Part shown: in pieces, positions 46,663 through 59,696 of the stretch
How positions within the stretch are numbered: position 1 is the first letter of the stretch
How the letters are laid out: each line of letters starts with the position of its first letter
From: Paramacrobiotus metropolitanus
Lineage: Eukaryota; Tardigrada; Eutardigrada; Parachela; Macrobiotidae
NCBI RefSeq assembly: GCF_019649055.1
Contig: NW_026570221.1
Coordinates: forward strand, 3,968,001 to 4,032,000
DNA: 64,000 bases
Direction: 5' to 3'
Translations under genes and position numbers: made by a program
The notes under the pieces: generated by a model
Databases searched by the model: none
What the model was told of the DNA's origin: nothing
Seen by the model: only the letters and a program-made list of their open reading frames with translations

Positions 46663-48000
46663 CACTGGAAGAACGTATTAGCAGTTGTCATCACGGTTAC
46701 AACGAGAATCCGTGTCGAGTGCAACCTCAATGGAAATGCGAAGAATGTTGTCGAGATGCTCACCAAGATGATCTCACAGACTGGCCAAGGTGCAACGCAG
46801 CAATCGAGGACATGAAAAATCATGTCCAGAAGGAAGTCAAGAGTATTAGCAGGACAAACTCAATGTGGAACCAGCACATCGAGCGCTACCATTGGCAGCG
46901 ATATAAGGAATGGTTATCCTGCGTCCGAAACTTCATCATAACAAGGGGGAGATCATTACTTCATTGGGATAACAGCGTCGACAGCATGATTGCGAACCTA
47001 GGGAGATCAGACCCGAAGGTCAAGCATCTCCGATCGAAACTTGATCGAGAAATAAACGAAGTATTTGATGAAGGAATCATGTGGGAAAATGCTAGGACAG
47101 ACCTATTCTGGGACTTTCGTGTTAATCACCTCTATAAGGGAGAAGGAACAACGATCATTTTCCCGACAGGACTTGGCAAACCAGTATATGAGCTGTTCGA
47201 AATGTTCTATAAGGCGCTAGAGAAGGGAGATGGAAAATCCTTTGAAAAGTATTGGAAAAAGTTGGAAACGGAATTCCCTCCACTGCCAGAGAACGATATA
47301 CTCGAGTTGAAAGTATACCGAAAACGAAGAGAAGCTGGACCAGCTGGATACCCGGTCAAGAAGAAAGTGACTTTTGCACCGGTTCCAGACGGAGCTGAAT
47401 ACCCTCAACGAGGAGATGATAAATGGTGCATGCATGAGATGACTCCTAACAATGAACTCCTCACTGAAGATTTAAATGCAAATTGCGTCTTCATCGGAAC
47501 TAAAAGACCATCGGATATGAAGAAGTTGCAGATGAGGAGACGATCGAAGCAGACGACGAAAGGTCACCAAGAGCTCATGAGATAGCACAGATGCTAACGA
47601 ATCGAGGCGAAATATTGGAAAAGTTCAAAGAGGAGCTCAAAAGGATCTCAGCGGGACAAAAATACCCAGTAACAGAAGCAAAGAAAGACGGAAACGCACC
47701 CGACACTGGTGAGGAAGGTCCACCGGTCGAGAATAGCAGATTGATGAGCTTGGAAGAGATCGATCAACTGGAAGGAACAGCTCCAGATGATCAGAGATCG
47801 AACTCTGATAAACAAAGGTCATCACCGAAAGTGCGAGTAACGCGCAGCCATCCGAGAATCGCAGTAAAATATGGAATAAAAGCAAGAGAAATGGGCAAAC
47901 CTCTGCTCAAAAACCTTAAAGCGAAAAAACTTAGCGATTCTATGGTGACGAAGGTGACCTTTCATCTGAGGAAGATGGAGTTGATGAACGACCGCTTGAT
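46600..48000 (+). CDS. unrecognised Cys/His-containing segment between protease and RT (frameshifted)
   Basis: Frames change at about 46600, 47510 and 47940. The N-terminal part has CHHGYNENPC...KCEECCRDAH...C, a cluster of seven Cys and three His that could bind zinc. Next comes a helical, Trp/Tyr-rich block (MWNQHIERYHWQRYKEWLSC; YKGEGTTIIFPTGLGKPVYE), then acidic, Ser-rich sequence leading into the RT (SDSDSDWTSSSDNSTTSEDS). I know of no domain of this size between protease and RT in ordinary Ty3/gypsy elements. Function unknown; by position it would be released from the Pol polyprotein. Confidence 0.65.
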
Positions 48001-50592
48001 AAGAGCGCTGCAGTTAATGACGAGATTAGCGACTCAGATTCAGATTGGACGAGCTCAAGTGACAACTCAACGACTTCAGAGGACTCAGGTGTAAACGACC
48101 TCTCAGATCAAGAGGATCTGCTCGATCTCGATGAAGATGATGAAGTAGATGAAGAAAAGGAACAGGACATCAAAGTGAGAAGAACGAAGGTGCAAAGGAT
48201 GAAACTGAACAGAGAGACCATTAGAGTCTATAGTGATCAACGGATCCTTTTGAAACCATCCGTCTGCACGCGTGTAAAAGTCGGAATGGGAAGATTCGTA
48301 CCAGCTAAAGAGAAACTGATGTTCGCACCCGTCTTTCAAGTGGAAACTGATGTTCAGCCGTTAGCGGGAGTGACCGATCATAGAGGAAAGCACTTTGATC
48401 TGGTCATTGCTAACCACAGTATTAAACGGCAAGTTGTTAAGAAAGGTCAGTTTCTCGGCTATGTTGAGCCATACGATCATATGGAGAACGTCCAGATTAA
48501 TAGTGGTACAGTAAAAAACGTGCTTTTTGATCCCGAAGTGGACGATCTAACGAAAACCGAGCTGACAAAGATCATCGGGAACTTGAAACTCGGGCCTGAT
48601 CTCACGCAAGAGCAGAAGAACGATGTCTATAATGCATTTTGGGAGTTCTGGAAGGTGCTTCCCACATCAAACAAACCGTATGGAGATGTCAAAGGGATCA
48701 CCCATGTGATCGACACGGGAGATGCGAAACCGGTGAAATGCAATCCCGCCAGAACCAGTTGGACAGGTCGCGAGTTCATAACAAAACATATCGAAGAGAT
48801 GCTGGCGCAGGACGTCATCGAGCCATCAGATGCCGATTGGAGTTTCCCAGTCGTGCTGGCTGCGAAAAAGAACGGTGACGGGACAATGGGCACAAGATTC
48901 TGCGTCAACTACATCATGCTGAATAAGTTAACGAAGAAAAACAATTATCCGCTACCGAGCCCGGATGAGTTACTAGATGCATGTGCAGGCAACAAATATT
49001 ATGGAAAGATGGATCTGCAAAGTGGATTTTGGCAGATACCGATGGCTCCGGAATCGATTAATAAAACGACCTTTGTAACGCAAGATGGCATGTATCGGTT
49101 TAAAAGGATGCCATTTGGAGTCTATAATGGACCTGCAACATTTCAACTGTGTATGGACAGAGTACTATCCAAGGCAAAGCGAAAGGGCTGCGTCTTCGGA
49201 TACATCGATGATGTCATTTTTGCTGGAAAGACTTGCGAAATTTTCATGCAAAATATGAGGAATGTCCTTCAGAGTTTGGTTGAAGCAGGTTTCACCATTA
49301 AACCGACGAAATGTGAATTTGGAATGCGGGAGATGGGATTCCTGGGTCACATACTCAGCGAAAATAAAGTTCGAATGGACCCCGAAAAGATCACCGGAGT
49401 ATCAGAGTTCAAACGACCTCAGACTGAGCGACAGTTGAGATCATTTCTAGGACTGGCGAACTACTATCGGAGGTTCATAGCTGGATACGCACAGCAGACC
49501 TGCCATCTATATGAGCTGCTATGAAACGATAAACATGTGAGAAAAGATTGGACAGAAGTTCACACGAAAGAGTTCGATAACTTGAAAAAGTTGCTGTGTG
49601 AAGGTCCCGTCTTAGCAAAATTTGATCCAGCTAAGCCAACAGTAATCGAATGTGACGCAAGCAAAGAAGGAATTGGAGCAGTACTATCACAAGAAGGTCA
49701 TCCAATTGCCTATGCGAGCCGCGTCCTACATGGAGCTGAACGGAATTACGGTGTAACTGAATGGGAGTGTCTGGCGGTCGTGTTTGCCGTCAGGAAGTTC
49801 AAATCGTATATTGATTACTCCGAGTTCACCGTACGAACAGATGATCAAGCACTGACGAACTTGCTGAGATCAGAAACGAACAAAGTTGGCATGAATCCGC
49901 GACTTACGAGATGGGCGATGGCATTACAAGGTCATCAGTTCAAGATCGAGTACAAACCCGGAAAGTACTGCGATAATGCGGATGCACTATCGAGGGCACC
50001 AATTGAAGGTCCGACATGCCACAATGAAGAATTTTATGAGATCCCAAATTTCGAGGACATTAAAAAAGAGTATGACATAAAAGAACCGGCAGTTGAAGTG
50101 TGGCAACTGTTCGTACAGATGGCCGAAGAGCGAGAAAAGCGAGTAAAAGATGATCCAGCTACGGCGAACGAGCCGGCTGAATCAGCGATCAACGTTAACT
50201 GCGTACGAGCTTTAAACGAATGCCCAATTAAGCTGCTGAGATTTCCTAAAAAGGTGAATAGTCGACATAAACCGCTGCCGCGATGCAAAGTCATCACGGA
50301 CTGGAACGATCTCAGCACCGCAACTATCCGAATCGTCAACATGCAAGGAGATGAAGAAGAGGAAGACGACTCGAACTTACAGCTCCGGAATAAGCAGCTG
50401 AAAGATCCTCACCTTGCAATGATCATCGATGAACTCGAACACTTACCAGATGCTCAAACGAGATCGAAGTTCGAAGTTCATTAGCAGCTGTGGAATGGAA
50501 TCTTGTACAGAATAAAAGACAATAAAGGGAGATTAGAAAGGTCATACGTCGTACCACTGACGATGAGACGAGCGATCATACATGCGCTGCAA
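48000..50592 (+). CDS. reverse transcriptase and RNase H (two in-frame stops)
   Basis: RT copies the element's RNA into DNA; RNase H removes the RNA strand. RT signatures: MDLQSGFWQIPM with the first catalytic Asp near 49011; MPFGVYNGPATFQ; YIDD at 49201-49212; GFLGHIL; and a thumb ending LRSFLGLANYYRRFI. RNase H: CDASKEGIGAVLSQ, WECLAVVFAVRKF, RTDDQALTNLL, NADALSR, the usual D-E-D-D set. A TGA at 49522-49524 separates RT from RNase H in the same frame, and a TAG at 50482-50484 follows an acidic connector of about 150 residues. Coding then continues to a frameshift at about 50592. The YIDD box and domain order are typical Ty3/gypsy. Confidence 0.9.
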
Positions 50593-52338
50593 TGATGAGA
50601 AAGCAGCAGGTCATCTTGGGTATGAAAAGACGTTAGCAGCGATAAGACTGCGATATTACTGGGACAGAATGAGTACGGACGTGAAGAATTATCTACTTGC
50701 ATGTCAGGGATGTCAGTTCACCAAGACACCAAGGAAATGTCCACCCGGAAAGTTGCAAGACATCAAAGTGGGACATCCTTTCTTCCGAGTATATGCTGAT
50801 CTAAAAGGACCTTTATTACCGACAAAGAAACGGGGATACAAATACATAGCGGTGTTCATTGACCAGCTGACGAAATATGTGATAGCAGTACCGATGAAGA
50901 CGGCGAAGGAGTTTGCCAAAGTCTTCGTAAAACATGTGATATTGGTACATGGAGCACCGCACATCCTACATACGGATCGCGGAAGGCACTTCATAGCGGA
51001 AGTCCTATCGAAAGTCACCAACGTGTTTAAAATTAAACACACCTTCGGAACGACGTACCACCCTGAAGGCCAGGGCCAAGTCGAAAGACAGATGCAGATC
51101 ATCGGAGATGGTCTCGCACAATATATGAAAGCGGGAAATGAAGGAAATTCAACAAATATCTTCCGTATGTGGTCTCAGGGATGAACAGAGTGGTACATGC
51201 CACAACCGGCTACTCGGCATATTATATGCTACACGGAAGAGAGATGACTATGCCGGAGGATGTAGTGACAAAAACGAACTTACCAGATGACTATGGTACT
51301 CCAGACGAATGGGTGGAGACCATGAAAAAGAATCTGACATTCGCTGAGGAAGTTGCCAGATGCAACATAAAAGATGCATACGAGAAGAATGCCGAGGTTT
51401 ATAATAAGAAGAAATCGGAACAGAACTTTAAAATCGGTGACTTCGTACTTATTCGACTTCCTAAAGATACGAAGCAAGGGAAAAAGAAAGTTCAATCGGA
51501 TTTTAAGAGAAAGTACGATAAAGGTTGGAAAATTCTCAGCTTCCCACGACCAAATGAGGTCGAAGTCATCGAAATGGACCCGATAAAAAAAGAAGCCGAC
51601 TTGAAAGTCGTTTCCATCGATCGATTAAAGCCATGGCACCCACCTTTAACAGAAGAACGAGAGGATATAGAAGAAATATCAGAGCGTGAACCACGATCTG
51701 CTACCGGAATAGACGAGATGCAGGCCGAAGCAGAGCGCGGCCCAAAAGATGCTTTTGAACCACGACCTGCTACCGATGGTGCTGACATAGCAGAGCGCCC
51801 TCCGCAAAATGGAGCAACTCCATTTCCCGAACCACGCTCAATGCTACCCGAGAGAATAGAAGATGTGACGGAGACCAAGAAAAAGAAAAGAGGAAGATCG
51901 AAGAAACAAGACAAGGACTTCGAAACAGCAGTAACTATTAAGTTGAGCGAACAGGCCGGAGATCTAACAGAAGCAGATCGTGCCCCTCCAGGAGACTTGA
52001 ATCAGCAGTCTCCTTTCAAACCACGCACTGCTACTGAAAACGATGATGATCTTTCAAAAGATCAGCCGAAGGGGGTGAACCAACAGAGCGTGATTTGAAA
52101 AGCTCTTTCAAACCATGCTCTGCTGCCACTGACAGGCAACAGCAGTACGAAGCAGCGAAAGCAACAGCTGCACAGCTGGCAAGCGATATTGCTGCTGCTA
52201 TCGAGCAAAGGAAAGTTAAAAAGGGGGGGGTCGAAACCCACTCCCACGGATTTCCTAACACGGAAAGGAGGTGATGAAGACGCCGCCGAAAAGAGACTTC
52301 TTGATCGGATAACTAAAGGACGCAAATACACAAAATAA
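50582..52338 (+). CDS. integrase with long C-terminal extension (frameshifted)
   Basis: Inserts the DNA copy into the host genome. The N-terminal zinc-binding part (GHLGYEKT...CQGCQ) straddles the frameshift at about 50592. The catalytic core has YADLKGPL, HTDRGRHF and the Glu in GQGQVERQ (D-D-E). Another frameshift lies at about 51155. The C-terminal part has a GPY/F-type region (FKIGDFVLIRLP...SIDRLKPWHPP) and then about 200 residues of charged, disordered tail. A TGA at 52096-52098 ends one frame, but coding-like sequence continues in another frame and across a run of eight G at about 52223 to a TAA at 52336-52338. No chromodomain is visible. Confidence 0.85.
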
Positions 52339-52368
52339 AATTAATGGGCGTTATGACATTACGAACGG

Positions 52369-52436
52369 GAGCTAGGAAGGCGTAAAAGTTAACCGTTGTA
52401 AACTGGCTAACAGATATCGTTTCATTGTTATAGCAG
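52369..52436 (+). promoter_or_regulatory. shared motif and splice-acceptor-like site before ORF3
   Basis: GAGCTAGGAAGGCGTAAAAG at 52369-52388 reappears (split in two) before ORF4. At 52416-52436 a pyrimidine-rich stretch ends in TATAGCAG, ten bases above the ORF3 ATG, as expected for a 3' splice site of a subgenomic mRNA. Splicing is inferred, not shown. Confidence 0.4.
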
Positions 52437-52446
52437 GTAAAAGTTA

Positions 52447-55400
52447 ATGGAAAGACTGGAAAGGCAGAATTCAGAGAATTCTGACACGGAGAGTATCGGA
52501 AATCCGTTAAAAACACCTACGCCGATAAGAATGGAAGGCGATCACGGTCAAGGCACTTATTACCCGGATGAGTCCACATCGTCTGCAGGAACGGCGCAGA
52601 ACGAACCGGGACCGGGCAACCAACCGATCTATGTAGCTGGTGTTCAGGCATACGTACCGTACCAGGATCCAACAAGTTATTACAATACAAAGAATTGGGT
52701 GACCCACGGCCATCTGGCCGGACCAATATCCGATACAAAACGATCCTTTCCAACCGTTTCCTGGAACGCAGAATCCAACAATGTATGGATCAGTACAGGT
52801 GCCTATGGGACCACCACCACCCCCACGACAAAACGCACCGAATTTTCCGACAGGACATGGTGGATTTGGCGGGATGTCATCTGCACCCGTCCGACATGGT
52901 GGATTCGGCGGAAGACCATCGACACCCGTCAGACATCACGGATTCGGAGGTCTGATGTCGACACCAGTTCGACATAGTGGGATAATCGCCGGATCACCGC
53001 CGGGATCAGTGCGCGGCGGAAGGGCGCCAGCACCAGAGTCGTTATCTTTTCCGTCATTATTCCCAGGCGACTGGACTGAGACAGCGTCTACGGGGTCATT
53101 CGGCGTCCTTAGGGCACCTCGTCCACCTCACCGATTTGAGCGACGATCTCCGAACAAAAGAGGCGGAAGATCGCAACATGGAAATCTCGGTTCACCTCGA
53201 CCACCAGGGATGTTGCCCCCACTAGGTCCTCAGTTGGAAACGATGAAAATAAGTCCCCCAGGTTCACCCTCCAGATACGTACCGAGATTGGCGGTGAATG
53301 TAAGCGAGGATGATGAACAGCTTAATATGATCGTGGGAGACTCTGAGGAGATCACAGAAGATGATCGGAAGGCGATCCACAACTTCAACCGGTTGTGCCG
53401 AGACTACTACAGAATACACGAGAGGGTTAACGACGAACAGCTCTTCTATGGGTATATGATAGAGCAGATGGCTGTAACCGATCCGGGGCACTTAGCGCTG
53501 AAAGAGCGAAAGGAAAAGGTGCAGGAAGCACGAAAAGAGATCGGTATCAAAGTTGCGACAATGAAAACGTACCATCAGGCGCTGATAAATAGACCATGGC
53601 CAAAGATGATCGAACGGATCTTGAGATGGATTGATAAGTTCCCAGAAGAAGCTGTACAATCTGAAGCCGTTGTAGCTGGTTCATCACAGATGCAACCTAC
53701 AGCGAGCAGCACATCGAAACCCGGTACACCCACCATGAAATCAGTAGAGGAGATGACCGATGCGGACTTAAAAGAACAGAAAAGACGAATCGAAGAAGCG
53801 ATTGAGCAACGAGCGAGATCACGGGAGAGCTCGACAGCGGACTCATCTCGCGGTAGTACTAAACGAAACAGATCACAGACGACAAGCCCCAAATCGGCAG
53901 AAACGGGTCATCAGGCTAAAAAGCCTTCGGCGAGTAAGGAACCGCCGAAAGCACAAGAGCAGCCGATACCAGTGAAGCCTACGGCGAGTAAGGAACCGCC
54001 GAAAGTACAAGAGAAACCGGTACCAGCGAAAACCACGGTGAGCAAGGAATCGCCGAAGACGCAAGAGACATCGGTAATACCAGTGAAACCCTCGGTGAGT
54101 AAGGAACCACCGAAGGAGCAGATACCTGCAAGAACTCACCCGTTAACTCCGATGATCGCACCGAGAGTTCGCGCATATACAGTGACATACTCAAAATCGG
54201 AAGGACCCCCGCACAAAGTTACGGCCCAGATTGTCGATAAAGTCACGAACGAGGAGATTCCCTCATATCAACGAACAGCACCGGCGGAAATAAGAAACCA
54301 GATCTCTAAACAGTCGAGAGATGAAGTGCTGGAGGCGTTGACCAAGATCGAACGAGAGGAAGACCGTACAAACCCGCGAATCCTCATTCAGATGCTAAGA
54401 CAACTGATCACGCCAATAGCGGTGAAAGAGAAAGCATGGATCTGTATACGAGTGGGAACGTACGAGGTCCACTTTGTGTACATGTACGCAACCGACGGGG
54501 AGATGCTGTCAGTTGATAGAAATCAGCTGAAAGAGGGGATCGAACCAGATGGTCAAAGTAAGCCGAAGGAGGCATACGATACGACCTACCTGTACCAGGA
54601 TATGACCTGCAGGATATTTAAATTGGGACTTCATTTTGCGATTGGACCACCAAGGGTGATGATCACAGAAATCGTCGACCTTATATCGGGAGATCCCGTT
54701 CCATTCGCACGCTGGTTCACATCGAAAGAAGAGAAGGAATTTGTCAATATGGAGAACGAGAAAGCATTGGCGGAACTGTATAACATGATGCCGCCCGAGC
54801 TGAAAAAAAATGTCAAAGCCAACAGAGAGGGAGTTTTGAACATCATGAGTCACCGAGCTGTCGCAGATGGAGCTTACATCAGGGTGACAACCACTTCAAC
54901 TGAGGAGGGCCATCTCCGTACACTGGTTTACACACCGCAATATCATCTGGTTTATGAGATGGATCCACCAGCGAAACATTTTTCAGCGGCGGCCGAAATC
55001 CACGAGATTTATTGCAAACTTAAGCAGGCAGAAGAAGAGGAAGGTCATGCCGGCGAAGTCGAAGAGCAGATGGAAGCTGAAGATGCTCCATCGGGAGATG
55101 ATGCTCCACAAGGAGAAAATGCTCCTCAGGTCGAACCAGTTGATGCAAATAACCCAAGACGATCGTTGCAACGGGCGATTGCGATTATTCAAGGAGCCGA
55201 TCACAAGGAATGCAACGATGTGAACTGTGATCGATGTTACCCACCGGGGGAATCTGAAGAAGAAGATGACGAAGAGACGGTTCAAGAAGACTCGGAGGAG
55301 GACAAACCAGCACCGAGATCATCTAAAGATGAATCCAGAACGAAATCATCCAAAGAAGAACCGAAACCGAGGTCATCTAAAGCAGATACAAAGTCAAAGG

Positions 55401-57540
55401 AATCGGAAAAGCCAGAGAAGACGGTCGTTAAACCTGAGAAAACGGAAACAAAGAAGTCAAAAGGGAAATCTCAGAGAAATCAGAAACAGAAAGGGGGAAA
55501 AAGGAAGGACCAATCCCCATCTGATGACGAAGAGATCGTTAGCGAGCAATCAGATGAGGACGATGTCGCCGAGATCGACAAAAGTCTGAGATCTTCAATG
55601 ACAACGCCGAAAAAGCATGTGATACAGTCAGCAACATCGACACCGGAAGATAAACCGAAGCCACCGACTATCGCGATAAAGAGAGCGATTAAAGTGGGGC
55701 AGATCATGTCGGCGTCAACTCAAAAAGAACGCAGAGAGAAATTACAACAAAAAAAAGGGAAACGTGAGACATCCCGCGAGTCGACGACAGCATCAGAGTC
55801 GAGTCGTCCAAGCACATCGACGATCGCTTCGAAGCTTAACATCTCAGCTCGAGCTACGCGAAGTCAGACGGGAGAGCCGAAAGTGGCACCCAATAGCTTG
55901 GAAGCGACTCTAGAAAAACAGAAACAAATGGCGTTGGAGAAACAGAAGAAGAGCGCAAAGAAGAAAAGTGTTAAGAAGAAGTCTAAACCTGAAGCGGTCC
56001 AACGCATTGATGCTGTCGGGTTGGCACAGTATACCAGGAGACAGGGCGATAGCGATCTGGAATACTCTGAACCGGAGGACGATAAGCCATTTCCTGATTT
56101 TGAAGAATTGGGAGATGATGATGACACGTTGACACCGGATGACCTTATCGCAGCTACAAATTATATTATGTCTACGTTCCGCACACGAGGTGACACCTCG
56201 GTGACGCTGAGATTTCGTCAACGCGCAAAAACTTGGCTAAATGATAACAATCGTCGCCTTACTCCTTCAAAGTTGGATACGATAATTGATTTCGCCCTGA
56301 ATACGGGTAGAGTGGTTAAGAAACACCTCGACTGGCGTTGCAAAACGAAACTGATTAGAACAGGCGGAATCGATAAAACGCTGTTCGAGGAACATGCTAA
56401 CAAGAGAAGACAGATCGAGGTGGCTATAACAGGCTTGCGGAGCCCGGTTGGATCTACTCGACACCGTATTAGCCAATATATGAATGGATTACGGCAAGGT
56501 GGAATGGGCATGATCGCCGAGATAGAGGCGGGAAATGAGACAGCGTTGACAAACATGGTCCAAGAAGGTAAAGTCCTCACCACCTACGCGTACGAGGGGT
56601 CTCCAATTCGATACACCTTGTTGGGGTTCATTCCGGAGGATTTACATGATTACTTCAATTTCTCCGGCAGCGAAGTGATGGAAAAACTTCCAATTCCTCA
56701 GCGGAATGATCCGGAAACTCCCCTGTTAAACGTGATGCTTCAAAAGGGAGATCAGAAGAGAGCTGCCAGAGAAAAGATCGAGGCAGATAAGTTGAAGAAA
56801 TCGTTAACACCGAAAGGTATTATGGAATTAGACTACGAGTCAGATAATGAACCGGATGAGACTTCAACGTCAGGACAGGCGGCTACAACGAACTTAAGAA
56901 CATCTTGGCGAGACAGCCATTCCAGACGATGACTCAAAGAGACCTCAGATCGACAATATGTGCCAACCGAGTCCTGAAATTATCTGGCGTGAGCTTCGAC
57001 AGGATGACCAAGAGAGCCTACAAAGAAGGAAAATTGGGCCTTTGTTACTCGGATACCAACCGATGGTCTTATTACCTGCCGCAGCCAATGCTACCTCCAC
57101 GACTGAAGATGGAATTGAAGTTTTGGAAAATCGCCATTACCGACGCGGCGATGCCGAGACTTGGCGGATCGATGGGAGTCACATGAGACGATCTATCAAA
57201 CTTTTTCGCCGTGAATTATGAGCTGGGAATTTACAATATTGAAAGTGATCGGGAGGTGATTAAATTGGCAGTCGAAAGCCTAATCGTTGATAAACTGTTG
57301 GAAATCAAAAATGGTCGCATCTTCTCAAAATCCGAGGAGCTTCCGGAAGATACTCCAGAGAAGGAGATCGTGGATTCAGCGAAGATTCCGGCATCTCAGG
57401 AAGTTGCCTTGGAATCGCAACAGCCGGCACCGGCCGAGCTCAAAACCAGCGATACCGAAACAAAATCGGCAGAAATTGAAGATACTGTGCCAGCGGCGAC
57501 TGAAACAGCAGAGTCGGTTGACACATCAGTTCAAGAGTGA
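52447..57540 (+). CDS. ORF3: ~1,700-codon accessory protein, unrecognised
   Basis: ATG at 52447 (MERLERQNSENSD); frameshifts at about 52810 and 56885 and an in-frame TGA at 57184-57186; end at 57540. It follows integrase, where some elements carry env, but I see no signal peptide or membrane segment, so it does not look like an envelope. Order: Pro/Gly-rich N-terminus with tandem HGGFGG..S[TA]PVR units (52850-52975); helical segment (LCRDYYRIHERVNDEQLFYG); four KEPPK.QE.P.PVKP repeats (53930-54120); two related ~125-residue domains (about 54160-54530 and 54600-54960); HKECNDVNCDRC; a long Lys/Ser/Glu-rich region with KKKSVKKKSK (nuclear-signal-like); and a folded-looking C-terminal domain (from about 56100, TFRTRGDTSVTLRFRQRAKTW). 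Possibly a nucleic-acid-binding or particle protein; that is inference. Confidence 0.7.
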
Positions 57541-57928
57541 ATAAGAGATGCGTGATGTGCGGTCAGGAAGGTCCACCGCATATCACAGATGAACGGCATC
57601 ATATCAGTTTAACGAAGGCGAAAAAGTCGAAATAACCGAGATGAAAAACGTTAAAATAGATGGTCAACGCAACTCAGCGAATACGCTAAATGAGATGAGA
57701 AGATGAGATAACCACATCAGTCAAATAGGCGAATGAGCTTAGAACTGACAACATGGAAAGGTCACCATGTTACAGTGTTAAAAATGTCATCATGAGCTAG
57801 GAAGGTCTCAGCTCAGTACGGAAATAGCCTAACTTAGGCGTAAAAGATGATAAGAATGATCGTGAGATGGTTATGAGATGATGAGATGATATTGTGATAC
57901 TTTTTGACATTGCAGACTTCGACAAGAG
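57541..57928 (+). promoter_or_regulatory. ORF3-ORF4 spacer with shared motif and acceptor-like site
   Basis: No ORF. GAGCTAGGAAGG at 57794-57805 and GGCGTAAAAG at 57837-57846 repeat the motif found before ORF3. A GATGAGAT-rich stretch (57860-57890) leads to TACTTTTTGACATTGCAG ending at 57915, thirteen bases before the ORF4 ATG: a strong 3' splice-site look. Confidence 0.45.
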
Positions 57929-59696
57929 ATGGCTCAAAAAGGTCCAGCCAAACCGAACAGTCAAGCGGCACCATTGGCAGTGAGAAGTCAAGCAACACCG
58001 GCAGCCGCGAGAAACCAGGCAGCACCTGCGCCTGTAAGGAACCAAGCTGGATCTGCAAATGCGCGAAGTCAAGCTGCACCTCCGAAAAGTCAAGCAGCTG
58101 TACCTGCGAAACGTCCTGTGGACTCCCAAGTTGATCCGTTTACGGGCTATGATCCTAAATGTCCGGACTGTATCAGAAATAATAAGGTCGAGAAAGGAGA
58201 TTGCTTGCTGGTACTGCATATTCAAAGAACCAAATCGAACTTTGGTGGCATATACTGAAGCCACCCGGGGAAATAAGGACGTTTTCCGAACCATTACATC
58301 TGCAGGTGCATGGAAGACGATTCCTCCAGGACAAAAGATGCTCATTGAAGATCGCTACCGTCAAGCGATCCAGAATGGCGAAATCGGTTGGGATGCCACT
58401 TACGAACCTCCACAAGATGATCAGTGCGATGCTTACCGTAAAAAGTTTGAGGCAGATCAAGCACGAATGATGGAGGAGAAACGACAGAAGGATCTGGCAG
58501 ATGAGATGACAGCCAGTAGGAAACGTGCTGAACAACGGGCAGCCCAGGAGCACCGAGAAGGGTCGGTGCAGGGCGAAGCCCCTATTCCTGTGGCCCAACT
58601 GAACGCAGATGAAGCGGTGGCTAGGATAAAGGTCACCCTCCTCCAGATCGACGAGCTGATTAAAGAACCGTCGAAGATTCGGGCCAGCTTACTCGAGGTC
58701 CTAGTACGTGAAAAGATGAGGTTGGAGAAAGGCGAACCACCTAAACCGGATACCAAATTGTTGATTGAAAAGATGACTGAAGAAGCTCGAAAGACACATG
58801 AGATGGAGCGCGATGTTATGAAAGCATTTCAAAATTGCAGACGAGATGAAGGTTTCCAACGACCTCGATCACCAGCGAGGAGTGAACATCAGCGATCACG
58901 GGAATATTCACGCGAACGGAACTACGACTCTCGAAACGAACGGTCGAGAGAGTATTCTCGAGAACAAACTCGTGACTATCATAACGAAAGAGATGATAGA
59001 TCACGCTCGCGCGACTACGACTACCGCGGCGGCAGATCATGGGTGCGACATGGAGATCAGGTAATCGAGACCAGCGCACATCGTTGCCATGAACCAGTCG
59101 ACACACGACGAGATGAACCTCGTCAAGACGAAATGCGTCGAGATGGACCACGTCAACAGATACCGATGGGAGTTGGTTTCTGTCATCCAAAAGTCAGGGG
59201 GTTCACACCAGAACGACGAGAAGGAACCTTAAAGGGACCCGTCAGAAGTCGCAGCCCATACGATAAGGGATGGCAGGATGACATGAATTACTTCGCGGGT
59301 TTCCCGATCAATCATAAAAGGACTTCGAGTGGAGAACGCGACGATACTCCGCCGAAACAGCCAAAGGTGAAATCAGTGGTTCACATGGTAGAACCATTAG
59401 TCATTACGATGGACGATGATGAACCAATGGAACTATCATCTGAAAGCATCGTCCACAAACGGAATGTTGTATTGGACCGTGATCTCGAACCGTCGACATC
59501 AGCCAGTACGGCACAACGTGAGCAGGAAGGCCCTCACGAATCAGATAACTGCCATCAACGACGAAATCAACCGGAGCCTGATCGACGACGTGAACCAGAT
59601 GGTCGTCAGAGGGGTAATACCACCTCCAGGTTCGATAACGCTCAAAGACGCTTGATCAGTAAAACTTATGATATGGACGACGTTGAAACTCAATGA
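57929..59696 (+). CDS. ORF4: Cys-box and Arg/Ser-rich protein, unrecognised (one frameshift)
   Basis: ATG at 57929 (MAQKGPAKPNSQAAP). The first part has tandem A[AR][RP][NS]QA repeats, then CPDCIRNNK...C near 58160-58210. A frameshift at about 58205 moves the rest into another frame, where a further Cys pair (CWYC) completes a possible four-Cys zinc site. Next comes IFKEPNRTLVAYTEATRGNK, a helical Lys/Glu/Arg region (58440-58800), an RS/RD-rich block (SREYSRERNYDSRNERSREY; 58880-59040) like those of RNA-binding splicing factors, and a disordered tail. It ends with TGA at 59694-59696, overlapping the ORF5 ATG. An RNA-binding role is plausible but not shown. Confidence 0.6.

Noticed and set aside
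52447-57540. ORF3 as an envelope gene
   Set aside because: Position fits, but there is no signal peptide, transmembrane segment or Cys-rich ectodomain pattern.
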